This document shows, one piece after another, positions 44,075 to 52,564 of a DNA stretch of 64,000 bases (positions are counted from its first letter, which is position 1; each line of letters begins with the position of its first letter). A model generated the notes under the pieces. That model was not told the origin of the DNA, did not search any database, and saw only the letters and a program-made list of their open reading frames with translations. This DNA comes from an uncultured Alphaproteobacteria bacterium (lineage in GTDB: Bacteria > Pseudomonadota > Alphaproteobacteria > HIMB59 > GCA-002718135): the NCBI GenBank assembly GCA_902621855.1, contig CACNNQ010000004.1:1-64000 (forward strand). The letters run 5' to 3'. A program made the translations under genes and the position numbers.

Positions 44075-44796
44075 TGGTAAAAATCTTTTTATTCTTACTC
44101 ATTTATATCTTTAGCTTTAAATCTTTTTCTAACGAAGTTAAGATCTTAAATGAAACCATTGGCAATGGCTTAGAAGTAAAAAATCATTCAAAATTATCTG
44201 TTAATTACATTGGCAGACTAGAAGACAATACTGTTTTTGATAGTTCTTACGATAGAGGTCAACTTTTTGATTTTCAAATAGGGGTAAGGAAAGTAATCCT
44301 AGGCTGGGAAATTGGTTTACTTGGAATGAAAGAGGGTGGAAAGAGAACTATATTTATTCCTTATCAATTAGCTTATGGAGAAAGTGGTGCAGGTAGTTTG
44401 ATTCCGCCAAAATCAAATCTTATTTTTGAAATTGAATTAATAAAAGTTATTCCACCAGGATATAAAGAAATAGATGGTTATCAACTAAAATTAGCAATGA
44501 CTAGTGATTTTAAAATTATAGATATTAGAAATAAGGGTGAAATAATTAATTCAAATAAAATACCAGGTGCTATTCAAATAACTGCATTTGACAAAAATGG
44601 TAATTTTTTTCCAAATTTTTTTGATAAGTATAAAGAGAAAGTAGTAGCTGGAGAAAAAGTTATTTTTGTAAGTCAGAACGGAGATATATCATCAATCCTA
44701 GCTAATGGATTTGTTGAGCAACTTAAGCAGACTAATATCTATCATTTAAAAGATGGTATTTCTGGTCTAGAAAAAATAAATTTTGATTTTGAATAA
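44074..44796 (+). CDS. Secreted FKBP-type peptidyl-prolyl isomerase fused to an inactive rhodanese-like domain
   Basis: The 240-residue protein has a signal peptide (MVKIFLFLLIYIFSFKSFS) and an FKBP domain (about residues 25-127) with VFDSSYDRGQLFDFQIG, GWEIGLLGMKEGGKRTIFIP and AYGESGAG stretches. A C-terminal rhodanese-like domain (about 135-235) has DIRNKGE and IPGAIQI. The active-site Cys is replaced by Ser in VSQNGDISS, so sulfur transfer is lost. Likely a periplasmic foldase with a protein-binding accessory domain. It is coupled to the upstream EamA gene. I have not seen this fusion described; that is memory, not a search. Confidence 0.88.
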   Translation: MVKIFLFLLIYIFSFKSFSNEVKILNETIGNGLEVKNHSKLSVNYIGRLEDNTVFDSSYDRGQLFDFQIGVRKVILGWEIGLLGMKEGGKRTIFIPYQLAYGESGAGSLIPPKSNLIFEIELIKVIPPGYKEIDGYQLKLAMTSDFKIIDIRNKGEIINSNKIPGAIQITAFDKNGNFFPNFFDKYKEKVVAGEKVIFVSQNGDISSILANGFVEQLKQTNIYHLKDGISGLEKINFDFE

Positions 44797-44797
44797 A

Positions 44798-45601
44798 TTA
44801 TAAATCTATTTTTTTATTTTTTTCAGCTGCATAATTAATAATAAATTGCCATGCTGATCTTCCTGTCCGATTGCCTCTTTGTAAACTCCATTTAATTGCT
44901 TCTTTTTCTGTATCTTCATTAAAATGCATTCTGAACTTCTCACAATATTTACGAATTATATTAATAAAATCTATTTGAGAAATATTATGAAAACCAATCC
45001 ATAGACCAAATCTATCACTTAAACTTATTTTTTCTTCAACACTTTCATCAGTATGAATTGCAGAAGATCTTTCATTTTCAATCATATCTCTTGGCATTAA
45101 ATGCCTTCTATTTGAGGTAACATATAAAATAATATTTTTAGGTTGATTTTGTATACTCCCATCTAATGTTGATTTAATTATTTTGTAATCACTATCTATT
45201 TTTTCGAATGATAAATCATCAATAAAAATTATGAAATTATAATTTTTTAAATTAGCATATTTTTCGTAAATAACTTCGATATCAAAAATATTATTTTTAT
45301 TTAATTGTATTAATTTTAAGTTTTTATTATTTTTATTTACTTCATTAAAAACAGATTTAATTAAAGAACTTTTACCATTACCACGAGATCCCCATAGTAA
45401 AGCATTATTAGTAAAATTACCCCTTGAAAAATTTATAGTATTATTCAATATAGTTTTTTTCTGTCTTTCTACTCCAATCAAAAGATCAATATCCAAACAT
45501 CTAAAATTAGATATTATTTTGATGTTTTTTATTTTACTGTCCCAAATAAATGCCCTTCCTCTTGACACAGTAAAATTTGATAAAAAATTGCTTAAAAACA
45601 T
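44798..45601 (-). CDS. DUF815-family AAA ATPase
   Basis: The 267-residue protein has a DUF815 P-loop (LLWGSRGNGKSSLIKSVF, about residues 64-81) and Walker B IIFIDDLSFEK. The VTSNRRHLMPRDM sensor-like stretch is kept, and WSLQRGNRTGRSAWQFI is the conserved C-terminal region. It is a cytoplasmic AAA-type ATPase of unknown role. It stands divergent to yajC-secD-secF, a neighbourhood I know from other alphaproteobacteria, so a link to protein export is a guess from conservation of order. Confidence 0.88.
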   Translation of the reverse strand: MFLSNFLSNFTVSRGRAFIWDSKIKNIKIISNFRCLDIDLLIGVERQKKTILNNTINFSRGNFTNNALLWGSRGNGKSSLIKSVFNEVNKNNKNLKLIQLNKNNIFDIEVIYEKYANLKNYNFIIFIDDLSFEKIDSDYKIIKSTLDGSIQNQPKNIILYVTSNRRHLMPRDMIENERSSAIHTDESVEEKISLSDRFGLWIGFHNISQIDFINIIRKYCEKFRMHFNEDTEKEAIKWSLQRGNRTGRSAWQFIINYAAEKNKKIDL

Positions 45602-45615
45602 AACAAATACTTTAT

Positions 45616-45642
45616 TTGATTTTTCTTATTACACAGTATAAT
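45616..45642 (+). promoter_or_regulatory. Candidate promoter of yajC-secD-secF
   Basis: TTGATT (45616-45621) and a perfect TATAAT (45637-45642) are spaced 15 nt apart, or TTTGAT with 16 nt, within the 75-nt gap between the DUF815 gene and yajC. The spacing is slightly short, so this is a candidate only. It points toward yajC, whose ATG is 35 nt downstream. Confidence 0.45.
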
Positions 45643-45676
45643 AAATCTCTCAAATTAAATCATCATAGGCATTATT

Positions 45677-46018
45677 ATGGAAGCATTTGGAACATTTTTA
45701 CCACTAATTTTAATATTTGTAGTTTTTTATTTTTTACTAATCAGACCTCAACAAAGAAAAGTTAAACAGCATAAAGAAATGCTCTCTAATCTAAAAAGAG
45801 GGGACAAAATAGTAACCTCAGGCGGAATCATCGGGACCATAAATAAGGTAGCAGATAATAGAGAATTAACATTAGAAATAGCTGAAAATGTTGAAATTAA
45901 AATCGCGTCTGGCATGGTTGCAGATTTATACGCAATGCCCGAAGTTCAAAAAAAAGAACCGCCAAAGGAAGAGAATAAAGGTAAATCTGGTTTCTCTTTA
46001 TTTTCTAGAAAAAAATAA
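45677..46018 (+). CDS. yajC: Preprotein translocase accessory subunit YajC
   Basis: The 113-residue protein has one N-terminal transmembrane helix (about residues 6-22, ending LLIRPQQRK, the family motif). The conserved cytosolic LKRGDKIVTSGGIIGTI stretch follows, and a basic, K/P-rich tail closes it. YajC binds SecDF in the inner membrane. It is the first gene of yajC-secD-secF. The ATG follows CATAGG by a few bases. Confidence 0.94.
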   Translation: MEAFGTFLPLILIFVVFYFLLIRPQQRKVKQHKEMLSNLKRGDKIVTSGGIIGTINKVADNRELTLEIAENVEIKIASGMVADLYAMPEVQKKEPPKEENKGKSGFSLFSRKK

Positions 46019-46029
46019 TTTTTTTATTA

Positions 46030-47580
46030 ATGAAAAATTATCCTATCTGGAAATCATTCACTGTAGTATCATTAGTTTTATTAGGATTAATTTTTGCTAT
46101 ACCTTCTATTATATACGATGAAAATTCAGAAAATTGGTTCTTAAAAAATAAGATTAATTTAGGTTTAGACTTACAAGGCGGGTCATATTTATTATTAGAA
46201 GTACAGCTTGATGTTTTATACAAAGAAGAATTAGATAATTTTGCTGATAGTATTCGTCTGATTTCACGTGAGCAATCTACAAAAATTGAAAAAATTGTTA
46301 TTCAAGAAAATGATATTTTGGTTACATTTGAAAATATTAATAAAATAAAAGATATAAGAGATAGTTTTTTTCAAATGTATAGAGGTGTTTCATTACAAAT
46401 TAATGAGAACAAGTTAAATATTAAATTAAACGAAGATTATAAAAAAATTATTCAGGATTCAGCCATTAAGCAATCACTTGAAATTGTTAGAAAAAGAATT
46501 GATGAATCTGGAACAAAAGAACCTTTAATACAAAGATCTGGTAAAAAAAGAATTTTATTACAATTGCCAGGTGTAAAAGATCCTGAAAGAATAAAAGATT
46601 TATTAGGTAAAACAGCAAAACTTACTTTTCATATTGTTGATGATGAAAATACATCTGCTTTACAAAACAATTTTGCCCCTTTTGGTAAAATTATTGTTTC
46701 AGATATGTATGATGAAAATATTAAATACTTATTAGATAAAAAATCATCTGTAGGAGGTGAAAACTTAGTAGATGCAAAAGGATCTTTTGATCAAACTGAA
46801 GGTCATGCAGTATCTTTTCGTTTTGATACTGAAGGAGCTCAAAAATTTGGAAAAGTTACAACAAATAATATTGGAAAAAGAATGGCTGTTCTCTTGGATG
46901 GTGTAGTTATTACTGCACCTAGGATTAATAGCGCAATTACCGGTGGGTCTGGTATTATAACTGGAAACTTCAATGCACAAGAAGCATCTGATTTAGCTGT
47001 TTTATTAAGAGCTGGTGCTTTACCAGCACCTTTAGAAATAGTTGAGGAAAGATCAGTAGGCGCTGGTTTAGGAGCTGATTCTATAGCTGCTGGTCAAATA
47101 GCTGCGATTATTGGTATGGTATTAGTATGTATCTTTATGATACTCATTTACGGAACTTTTGGCGCACTTGCCAATGTTTCATTGATAGTAAATTTATTTA
47201 TTATTATTTCATTACTAGGAACAATAGGTGCAACATTAACATTGCCTGGTATTGCTGGAATCGTATTAACAATTGGTATGGCAGTAGACGCAAATGTGCT
47301 AATTTTTGAGAGAATTAAAGAAGAGAGTTTAAAACAAACAAAAGTTTTTCAGATTGTAAAAAATGGTTTTGATAGAGCTATGTCAACTATACTTGATGCT
47401 AATATTACTACTCTGATTGCTGCTGTCTTACTTTTTGCTTTTGGCTCTGGTCCAATAAGAGGTTTTTCGATTACATTATCTTTAGGAGTAATCGCTTCGA
47501 TGTTCACTGCTTTAATGCTTACAAATTTTTTAGTATATATGTACTTATCATTTGCAAACAAAAAGGAATTAAAGTTGTAA
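46030..47580 (+). CDS. secD: Protein translocase subunit SecD
   Basis: The 516-residue inner-membrane protein has an N-terminal helix, a large periplasmic P1 domain (about residues 40-340) with the GLDLQGGSYLLLEV motif, and a C-terminal group of five membrane segments with GMAVDANVLIFERIKEE, the conserved proton-coupling region. SecD and SecF use the proton gradient to pull proteins out of the Sec channel. It starts 11 nt after yajC and its stop overlaps secF by 1 nt (TAATG). Confidence 0.97.
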   Translation: MKNYPIWKSFTVVSLVLLGLIFAIPSIIYDENSENWFLKNKINLGLDLQGGSYLLLEVQLDVLYKEELDNFADSIRLISREQSTKIEKIVIQENDILVTFENINKIKDIRDSFFQMYRGVSLQINENKLNIKLNEDYKKIIQDSAIKQSLEIVRKRIDESGTKEPLIQRSGKKRILLQLPGVKDPERIKDLLGKTAKLTFHIVDDENTSALQNNFAPFGKIIVSDMYDENIKYLLDKKSSVGGENLVDAKGSFDQTEGHAVSFRFDTEGAQKFGKVTTNNIGKRMAVLLDGVVITAPRINSAITGGSGIITGNFNAQEASDLAVLLRAGALPAPLEIVEERSVGAGLGADSIAAGQIAAIIGMVLVCIFMILIYGTFGALANVSLIVNLFIIISLLGTIGATLTLPGIAGIVLTIGMAVDANVLIFERIKEESLKQTKVFQIVKNGFDRAMSTILDANITTLIAAVLLFAFGSGPIRGFSITLSLGVIASMFTALMLTNFLVYMYLSFANKKELKL

Positions 47581-48479
47581 TGTTTGGTTTAAATAAAATT
47601 ATTCCTGTTGAGCCTGATATTAATTTTTTAAGCTTAAGAAAAATTTTTTTAATTTTTTCTATTTTAGCAATATTAATTTCAATTGGTTTATTAAGTATTA
47701 AAGGTTTAAATTTAGGTATAGATTTTAAAGGAGGTACATTAATTGAAGTAAATACAAAAAATACTTCAATTAGCGAGTTAAGACAAATTTTGTCATCTTC
47801 GTATAGTGACGTATCTTTACAAGAATTTGGTAATGAAAACATAATTTTAATTAGGTTGCAGAATAAAAGTAATCAAGAAAGTATTGAAACAGTTAATTCT
47901 GTTAAAAATTTAATTGAAGATAAAGTTGTTGAGTTTAGAAGATCTGAGTTTGTTGGACCTACAATTAGCTCTGAGTTATTGTTTCGAGGATTTCAAGCAG
48001 TATCTTTCGCTTTAATAGCAATTTTAATTTACATTTGGTTGCGTTTTGAATGGCAATTTGGTTTTGGCGCAGTTGTTGCATTAACTCATGATGTACTATT
48101 TACTCTGGGATTACTCTCTATTTTAAATGTAGAATTTTCTTTAGCAACAATAGCTGCGATTCTTACAATTGCAGGTTATTCAATTAATGATACAGTTGTA
48201 ATATTTGATAGGGTTCGTGAAAATTTAAGAAAATATAAAAAGTTAGAATTAGTAGATCTATTTAACTTATCAGTTAATAATACTTTATCTAGAACCATAA
48301 TGACAAGTTTAACTACACTTCTTGCATTATTATCTTTATTTATCTTTGGAGGAGAGGTTATAAGACCTTTCGCTTTAACAATGATTATAGGTGTAATAAT
48401 TGGTACTTATTCATCTGTTTTTATTGCGGTCCCAACTTTATTAATTTTTAAGTTTAGACCGCAAGATGAAGATGATTAA
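47580..48479 (+). CDS. secF: Protein translocase subunit SecF
   Basis: The 299-residue protein has a periplasmic domain with GLDFKGGTLIEV (about residues 45-56) and the membrane core ILTIAGYSINDTVVIFDRVREN, the SecF signature. It pairs with SecD. The 1-nt start/stop overlap with secD gives translational coupling. Its stop overlaps convergent sodB by 4 nt without a terminator hairpin that I can see. Confidence 0.97.
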   Translation: MFGLNKIIPVEPDINFLSLRKIFLIFSILAILISIGLLSIKGLNLGIDFKGGTLIEVNTKNTSISELRQILSSSYSDVSLQEFGNENIILIRLQNKSNQESIETVNSVKNLIEDKVVEFRRSEFVGPTISSELLFRGFQAVSFALIAILIYIWLRFEWQFGFGAVVALTHDVLFTLGLLSILNVEFSLATIAAILTIAGYSINDTVVIFDRVRENLRKYKKLELVDLFNLSVNNTLSRTIMTSLTTLLALLSLFIFGGEVIRPFALTMIIGVIIGTYSSVFIAVPTLLIFKFRPQDEDD

Positions 48480-49072
48480 GCGTTATTTAAGTTTTCTGCA
48501 ACTTTTTCCCAATTAACTAAATTATCAATAAAAGCTTTTAAATAATCAGGTCTTCTATTTCTATAATCAACATAATATGAGTGTTCCCAAACATCGCATC
48601 CAAGTAGAGGAGTCTGTCCATGTACGATTGGGTTTTCTCCATTTGGTGTTTTTGTAATTTCTAGTTTTCCATTATTTAATACTAACCAACACCAACCTGA
48701 TCCAAATTGACCAATACCTGCATTTATAAAATCCTCTTTCATTTTTTCTACTGAACCAATATCTGCGACTATCTTATTTTCGAGTTCAGAGGGTATTTTG
48801 CCATCTGGATTATTTTTCATTACTTCCCAAAAATGAATATGATTTATATGTTGTGCAACATTATTAAATACTGGAGCATTTTTTTGATATGAGTTAATAA
48901 CAATATCATTGACATTATCATCTGATATATTCTGTTCTTTAATAAACTTATTTCCGTTAGTAATGTAAGCCATGTGATGCTTATCATGATGCAACTCTAA
49001 AGTTTCAGCCGACATATACGGCATTAGAGCATCTTTACTGTAGGGTAGATCTGGTAACTCTAGATTTATCAT
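48476..49072 (-). CDS. sodB: Superoxide dismutase, Fe/Mn family
   Basis: The 198-residue enzyme has metal ligands in ELHHDKHHMAY (His), NHIHFWEVM (His) and DVWEHSYYVDY (Asp and His). The GQFGSGWCWLVL segment, with Gln and Trp next to the metal, is closest to the iron type; distinguishing Fe from Mn by eye is not safe. It removes superoxide in the cytoplasm; no signal peptide is present. It lies between secF and uvrA, 15 nt from the uvrA end. Confidence 0.95.
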   Translation of the reverse strand: MINLELPDLPYSKDALMPYMSAETLELHHDKHHMAYITNGNKFIKEQNISDDNVNDIVINSYQKNAPVFNNVAQHINHIHFWEVMKNNPDGKIPSELENKIVADIGSVEKMKEDFINAGIGQFGSGWCWLVLNNGKLEITKTPNGENPIVHGQTPLLGCDVWEHSYYVDYRNRRPDYLKAFIDNLVNWEKVAENLNNA

Positions 49073-49087
49073 TTTATTTCCTTTGAT

Positions 49088-51892
49088 TTATAAAATTTTC
49101 TTTAAGAATTCACCTGTATAGCTTTTTTTATTATTTGCAATATCTTCAGGTGTTCCTGTTCCAACAATTTGGCCACCATTAACACCTCCTAGAGGGCCAA
49201 GATCAATTATATGATCAGCTGTTTTTATAACATCAAGATTGTGTTCAATAACAATCACTGTATTTCCTTCATCAACTAGTGTGTGAAGAATTTTAAGTAA
49301 TTTTTTAACATCATCAAAATGAAGACCAGTTGTTGGTTCATCAAGAATATATAATGTTTTTCCTGTAGATCTTTTCGATAATTCTTTTGATAATTTTATT
49401 CGCTGTGCTTCACCACCTGACAAAGTAGTAGCTGATTGACCTATTTTTATATAATCTAGCCCAACATCCATTAGAGTTTGTAATTTTTGTTTTATTGCAG
49501 GAATTTTATCAAAAAATTTATAACCTTCCTCAACAGTCATTTCTAAAATATCTGAAATAGATTTATCCTTATATTTTACTTCTAAAGTTTCTCTGTTATA
49601 TCTTTTTCCTTTGCAAATATCGCACTCGACATAAACATCGGCTAAAAAATGCATTTCTATTTTTTTTACTCCATCACCTTCACATGATTCACATCTGCCA
49701 CCTTTTACATTGAAAGAAAAACGACCTGGTTTATATCCTCTAGCACTTGATTCATTTAAGTTTGCAAACCAATCTCTAATTGGAGTAAAGCACCCTGTAT
49801 ATGTTGCTGGATTTGATCTTGGTGTTCTTCCAATAGGAGATTGATCAATATCAATTACTTTATCAATATGATTAATACCTTTAAAGTTAAAACGACTTTC
49901 ATCTTTATTTAAAGATTTATTGAAATACTCATCTAACCTTTGATACAATGTATCAATAATTAATGAAGATTTACCACTGCCAGATACACCTGTGACAGTA
50001 ATAAAATTACCTAAAGGGAAAGTCACATTAAGATTATCTAAATTATTTGTTTTTATTTTGTTAAGTTTGAATAATTTTGTTTTATTAAATTTTCTTCTAT
50101 TTTTTGGAACTTCTATTTCTAAGGATTTATTTAAATATTTTGCTGTTAAACTTTTATTATTTTTTAATATTTTTTTAAGACCTCCCTCTGCAATTATATG
50201 ACCTCCATTAACGCCCGCCTTAACACCAATATCAATTATATGATCAGATTGTCTAATTGCATCCTCATCATGCTCTACAACAATAACTGTATTTCCTAAA
50301 TCTCTTAATCTAAATAAAGTTTCAATTAGTTGCTGATTATCTTTTTGATGTAATCCAATAGATGGTTCATCCAAAACATATAAAACTCCTGTTAAACCTG
50401 AGCCAATTTGACTAGCTAATCTAATTCTTTGACTTTCACCTCCAGATAAAGTTTTACTAGCTCTTGCTAATGATAAATAATCTAAACCAACTCTATTTAA
50501 AAAAACTAATCTATCTTTTATTTCTTTAATTACTCCCTCAGCAATTTTTTTATTATTTTTATCAAGTTTGCTTTCAAGTGATGAAAACCAGCTTAAACAT
50601 TCGCTAATTGATTTTTTAGTAATATTACCAATGTGATTTTCATCAATTCTTACAGCCAAAGCTTTCTCGTTAAGACGATAACCATTACAAACTTCACAAT
50701 CTCTCTCTGATAAATATTTTTCTAACTCATATTGAAGCCACCATCTCTCAGTTTCTTCATATTTTCGATCAATAAAATTTATTATTCCCTCAAAATCATA
50801 TAAAAAATTTAGTTCGCTACTCTCATCTCCATAAAGAATTATATTTCTAACTTTTTTTGGAATTTCACTCCATGGAACATTTTTCTTTACTTTAAATTGC
50901 TTTAAAATTTTATCTATTGTTTCAACGAAATATTTTTTTTGGTAACCAAATACTTTCGTTTCCCAAGGTTTAATAGCTCCATCAGAAATTGATCTAGTTT
51001 CATCAGGTACAATCTTATATTCATCAAAATATTTTTCAATTCCTAGTCCATCACATTCAGAGCAAGCACCTTGTGGAGCATTAAAACTAAATAATCTAGG
51101 TTCAATTTCTTCAATACTAAATCCAGATACAGGACATGCAAATTTTGATGAGAATATGGATATTTTATCTGTATCTAGATTTTCTAAATATAATAAACCA
51201 TCGGATAATGTTAATGCAACTTCTATACTTTCACTCAATCTTTGTTGGATATTTTTTTTTACAACAAGTCGATCAATAACAACATCAATATTGTGTTTAA
51301 AATTTTTTTTAAGTGAAGGCACTTCATCAATATCATAGACAACATTATCCACTTTAAGGCGTTGATAACCTCTTTTTTTTAAATCCTCTATTTCTTTTCT
51401 ATATTCACCTTTTCGATCTCTAACTATCGGAGATAAAATATAAATTCTTTTATCAATATTATTTTTAATTATAAGATCAGTCATTTCACTTACTGATTGT
51501 GATTTAATTGGCTTGCCTGTAGCGGGAGAGTAGGGAACCCCAACTCTAGCATATAGTACTCTTAAGTAATCGTAGATTTCAGTGACAGTTCCTACAGTAC
51601 TTCTTGGATTTTTTTGTGTAGTTTTTTGTTCTATAGAAATCGCTGGTGATAAACCATCTATACTATCTACATCAGGTTTATTCATCATTTGAAGAAATTG
51701 TCTTGCATATGCAGAGAGGCTTTCAACATATTTTCTTTGTCCCTCAGAATAAATTGTATCAAATGCTAAAGTCGATTTTCCAGAACCACTAACTCCAGTT
51801 ATTACAACCAGTTTATTTTTTGGTATTTCTAAGTTTATATTTTTAAGATTGTGCTCTCTTGCACCTTTTATAACAATTTTATCTAATTTCAT
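49088..51892 (-). CDS. uvrA: UvrABC system protein A
   Basis: The 934-residue nucleotide-excision repair protein has two ABC ATPase modules: Walker [13 protein letters not shown] (N) and [12 protein letters not shown] (C), with signatures [12 protein letters not shown] and [12 protein letters not shown]. The C-terminal zinc module is CESCEG...CDICKG. The first zinc module reads CPVSGF, a Cys-to-Ser form that I recall as normal in alphaproteobacteria, so it supports the taxonomic call. UvrA with UvrB finds bulky lesions. It diverges from ssb across 57 nt, the usual alphaproteobacterial arrangement. Confidence 0.97.
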   Translation of the reverse strand: MKLDKIVIKGAREHNLKNINLEIPKNKLVVITGVSGSGKSTLAFDTIYSEGQRKYVESLSAYARQFLQMMNKPDVDSIDGLSPAISIEQKTTQKNPRSTVGTVTEIYDYLRVLYARVGVPYSPATGKPIKSQSVSEMTDLIIKNNIDKRIYILSPIVRDRKGEYRKEIEDLKKRGYQRLKVDNVVYDIDEVPSLKKNFKHNIDVVIDRLVVKKNIQQRLSESIEVALTLSDGLLYLENLDTDKISIFSSKFACPVSGFSIEEIEPRLFSFNAPQGACSECDGLGIEKYFDEYKIVPDETRSISDGAIKPWETKVFGYQKKYFVETIDKILKQFKVKKNVPWSEIPKKVRNIILYGDESSELNFLYDFEGIINFIDRKYEETERWWLQYELEKYLSERDCEVCNGYRLNEKALAVRIDENHIGNITKKSISECLSWFSSLESKLDKNNKKIAEGVIKEIKDRLVFLNRVGLDYLSLARASKTLSGGESQRIRLASQIGSGLTGVLYVLDEPSIGLHQKDNQQLIETLFRLRDLGNTVIVVEHDEDAIRQSDHIIDIGVKAGVNGGHIIAEGGLKKILKNNKSLTAKYLNKSLEIEVPKNRRKFNKTKLFKLNKIKTNNLDNLNVTFPLGNFITVTGVSGSGKSSLIIDTLYQRLDEYFNKSLNKDESRFNFKGINHIDKVIDIDQSPIGRTPRSNPATYTGCFTPIRDWFANLNESSARGYKPGRFSFNVKGGRCESCEGDGVKKIEMHFLADVYVECDICKGKRYNRETLEVKYKDKSISDILEMTVEEGYKFFDKIPAIKQKLQTLMDVGLDYIKIGQSATTLSGGEAQRIKLSKELSKRSTGKTLYILDEPTTGLHFDDVKKLLKILHTLVDEGNTVIVIEHNLDVIKTADHIIDLGPLGGVNGGQIVGTGTPEDIANNKKSYTGEFLKKIL

Positions 51893-51949
51893 GAATATTA
51901 GTGTTATCTAATAACGTTAATATGTTATATGGATATATATAGAATTCTT

Positions 51950-52423
51950 ATGGTTGGTAGTGTTAATAAAACAATTTTATTAGGAAACTTGGGAAGGGAT
52001 CCTGAAATTAGGTCTATGCAGTCTGGAGCTAAAATGGCTTCATTTTCGATTGCAACTTCAAAAAGATGGAAAGATAGAAACACACAAGAACAAAAAGAAA
52101 AAACTTCTTGGCATAACATAGTAGTATTTGGAGATGGCTTAGTCGATATAGTTGAAAAATATGTAAAAAAAGGCTCTAAAATTTATGTTGAAGGAGAGCT
52201 TCAAACAAGGAAATGGCAAGATAAAGATGGAAATGATAGATACACTACAGAGGTCATTTTACAGGGATACAATTGCAATTTAACCCTCTTAGACAGTAGA
52301 AATAGTAATTCTCAGGTATCAGATAATTCTCAAGAAATGGATCAATCTAAGTCAATTGAAGACAACTCCTTTGGAAACCAATCAGGTGATTCTGATGATT
52401 TAGATGAAGACATTCCTTTTTAA
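51950..52423 (+). CDS. ssb: Single-stranded DNA-binding protein
   Basis: The protein has 157 residues from ATG 51950: an OB fold of about residues 1-110 with NKTILLGNLGRDPEIR, a low-complexity Ser/Asp/Gln-rich linker and the acidic C-terminal tip DEDIPF that recruits repair partners. The in-frame ATG at 51929 would add MDIYRIL and is less likely. It coats single-stranded DNA in replication and repair. It sits between uvrA (divergent) and gyrA (141 nt downstream). Confidence 0.96.
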   Translation: MVGSVNKTILLGNLGRDPEIRSMQSGAKMASFSIATSKRWKDRNTQEQKEKTSWHNIVVFGDGLVDIVEKYVKKGSKIYVEGELQTRKWQDKDGNDRYTTEVILQGYNCNLTLLDSRNSNSQVSDNSQEMDQSKSIEDNSFGNQSGDSDDLDEDIPF

Positions 52424-52564
52424 GTTTTTACTTTAGATATTATTATTTAATTACTGAAAAATATATTTTTTTTTATATAATTTAATTATGTATTTATGTT
52501 GGCTTAAATTACGCTTTTTGATATAAAAAAACTTAATTTTTCTTAGAAAACTTGGATTTTTTTA

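Noticed and set aside
48476-51892. First UvrA zinc module CPVSGF as a mutated, non-functional zinc finger
   Set aside because: This Cys-to-Ser form is, as I recall, usual in alphaproteobacterial UvrA, so it is a lineage marker and not damage.
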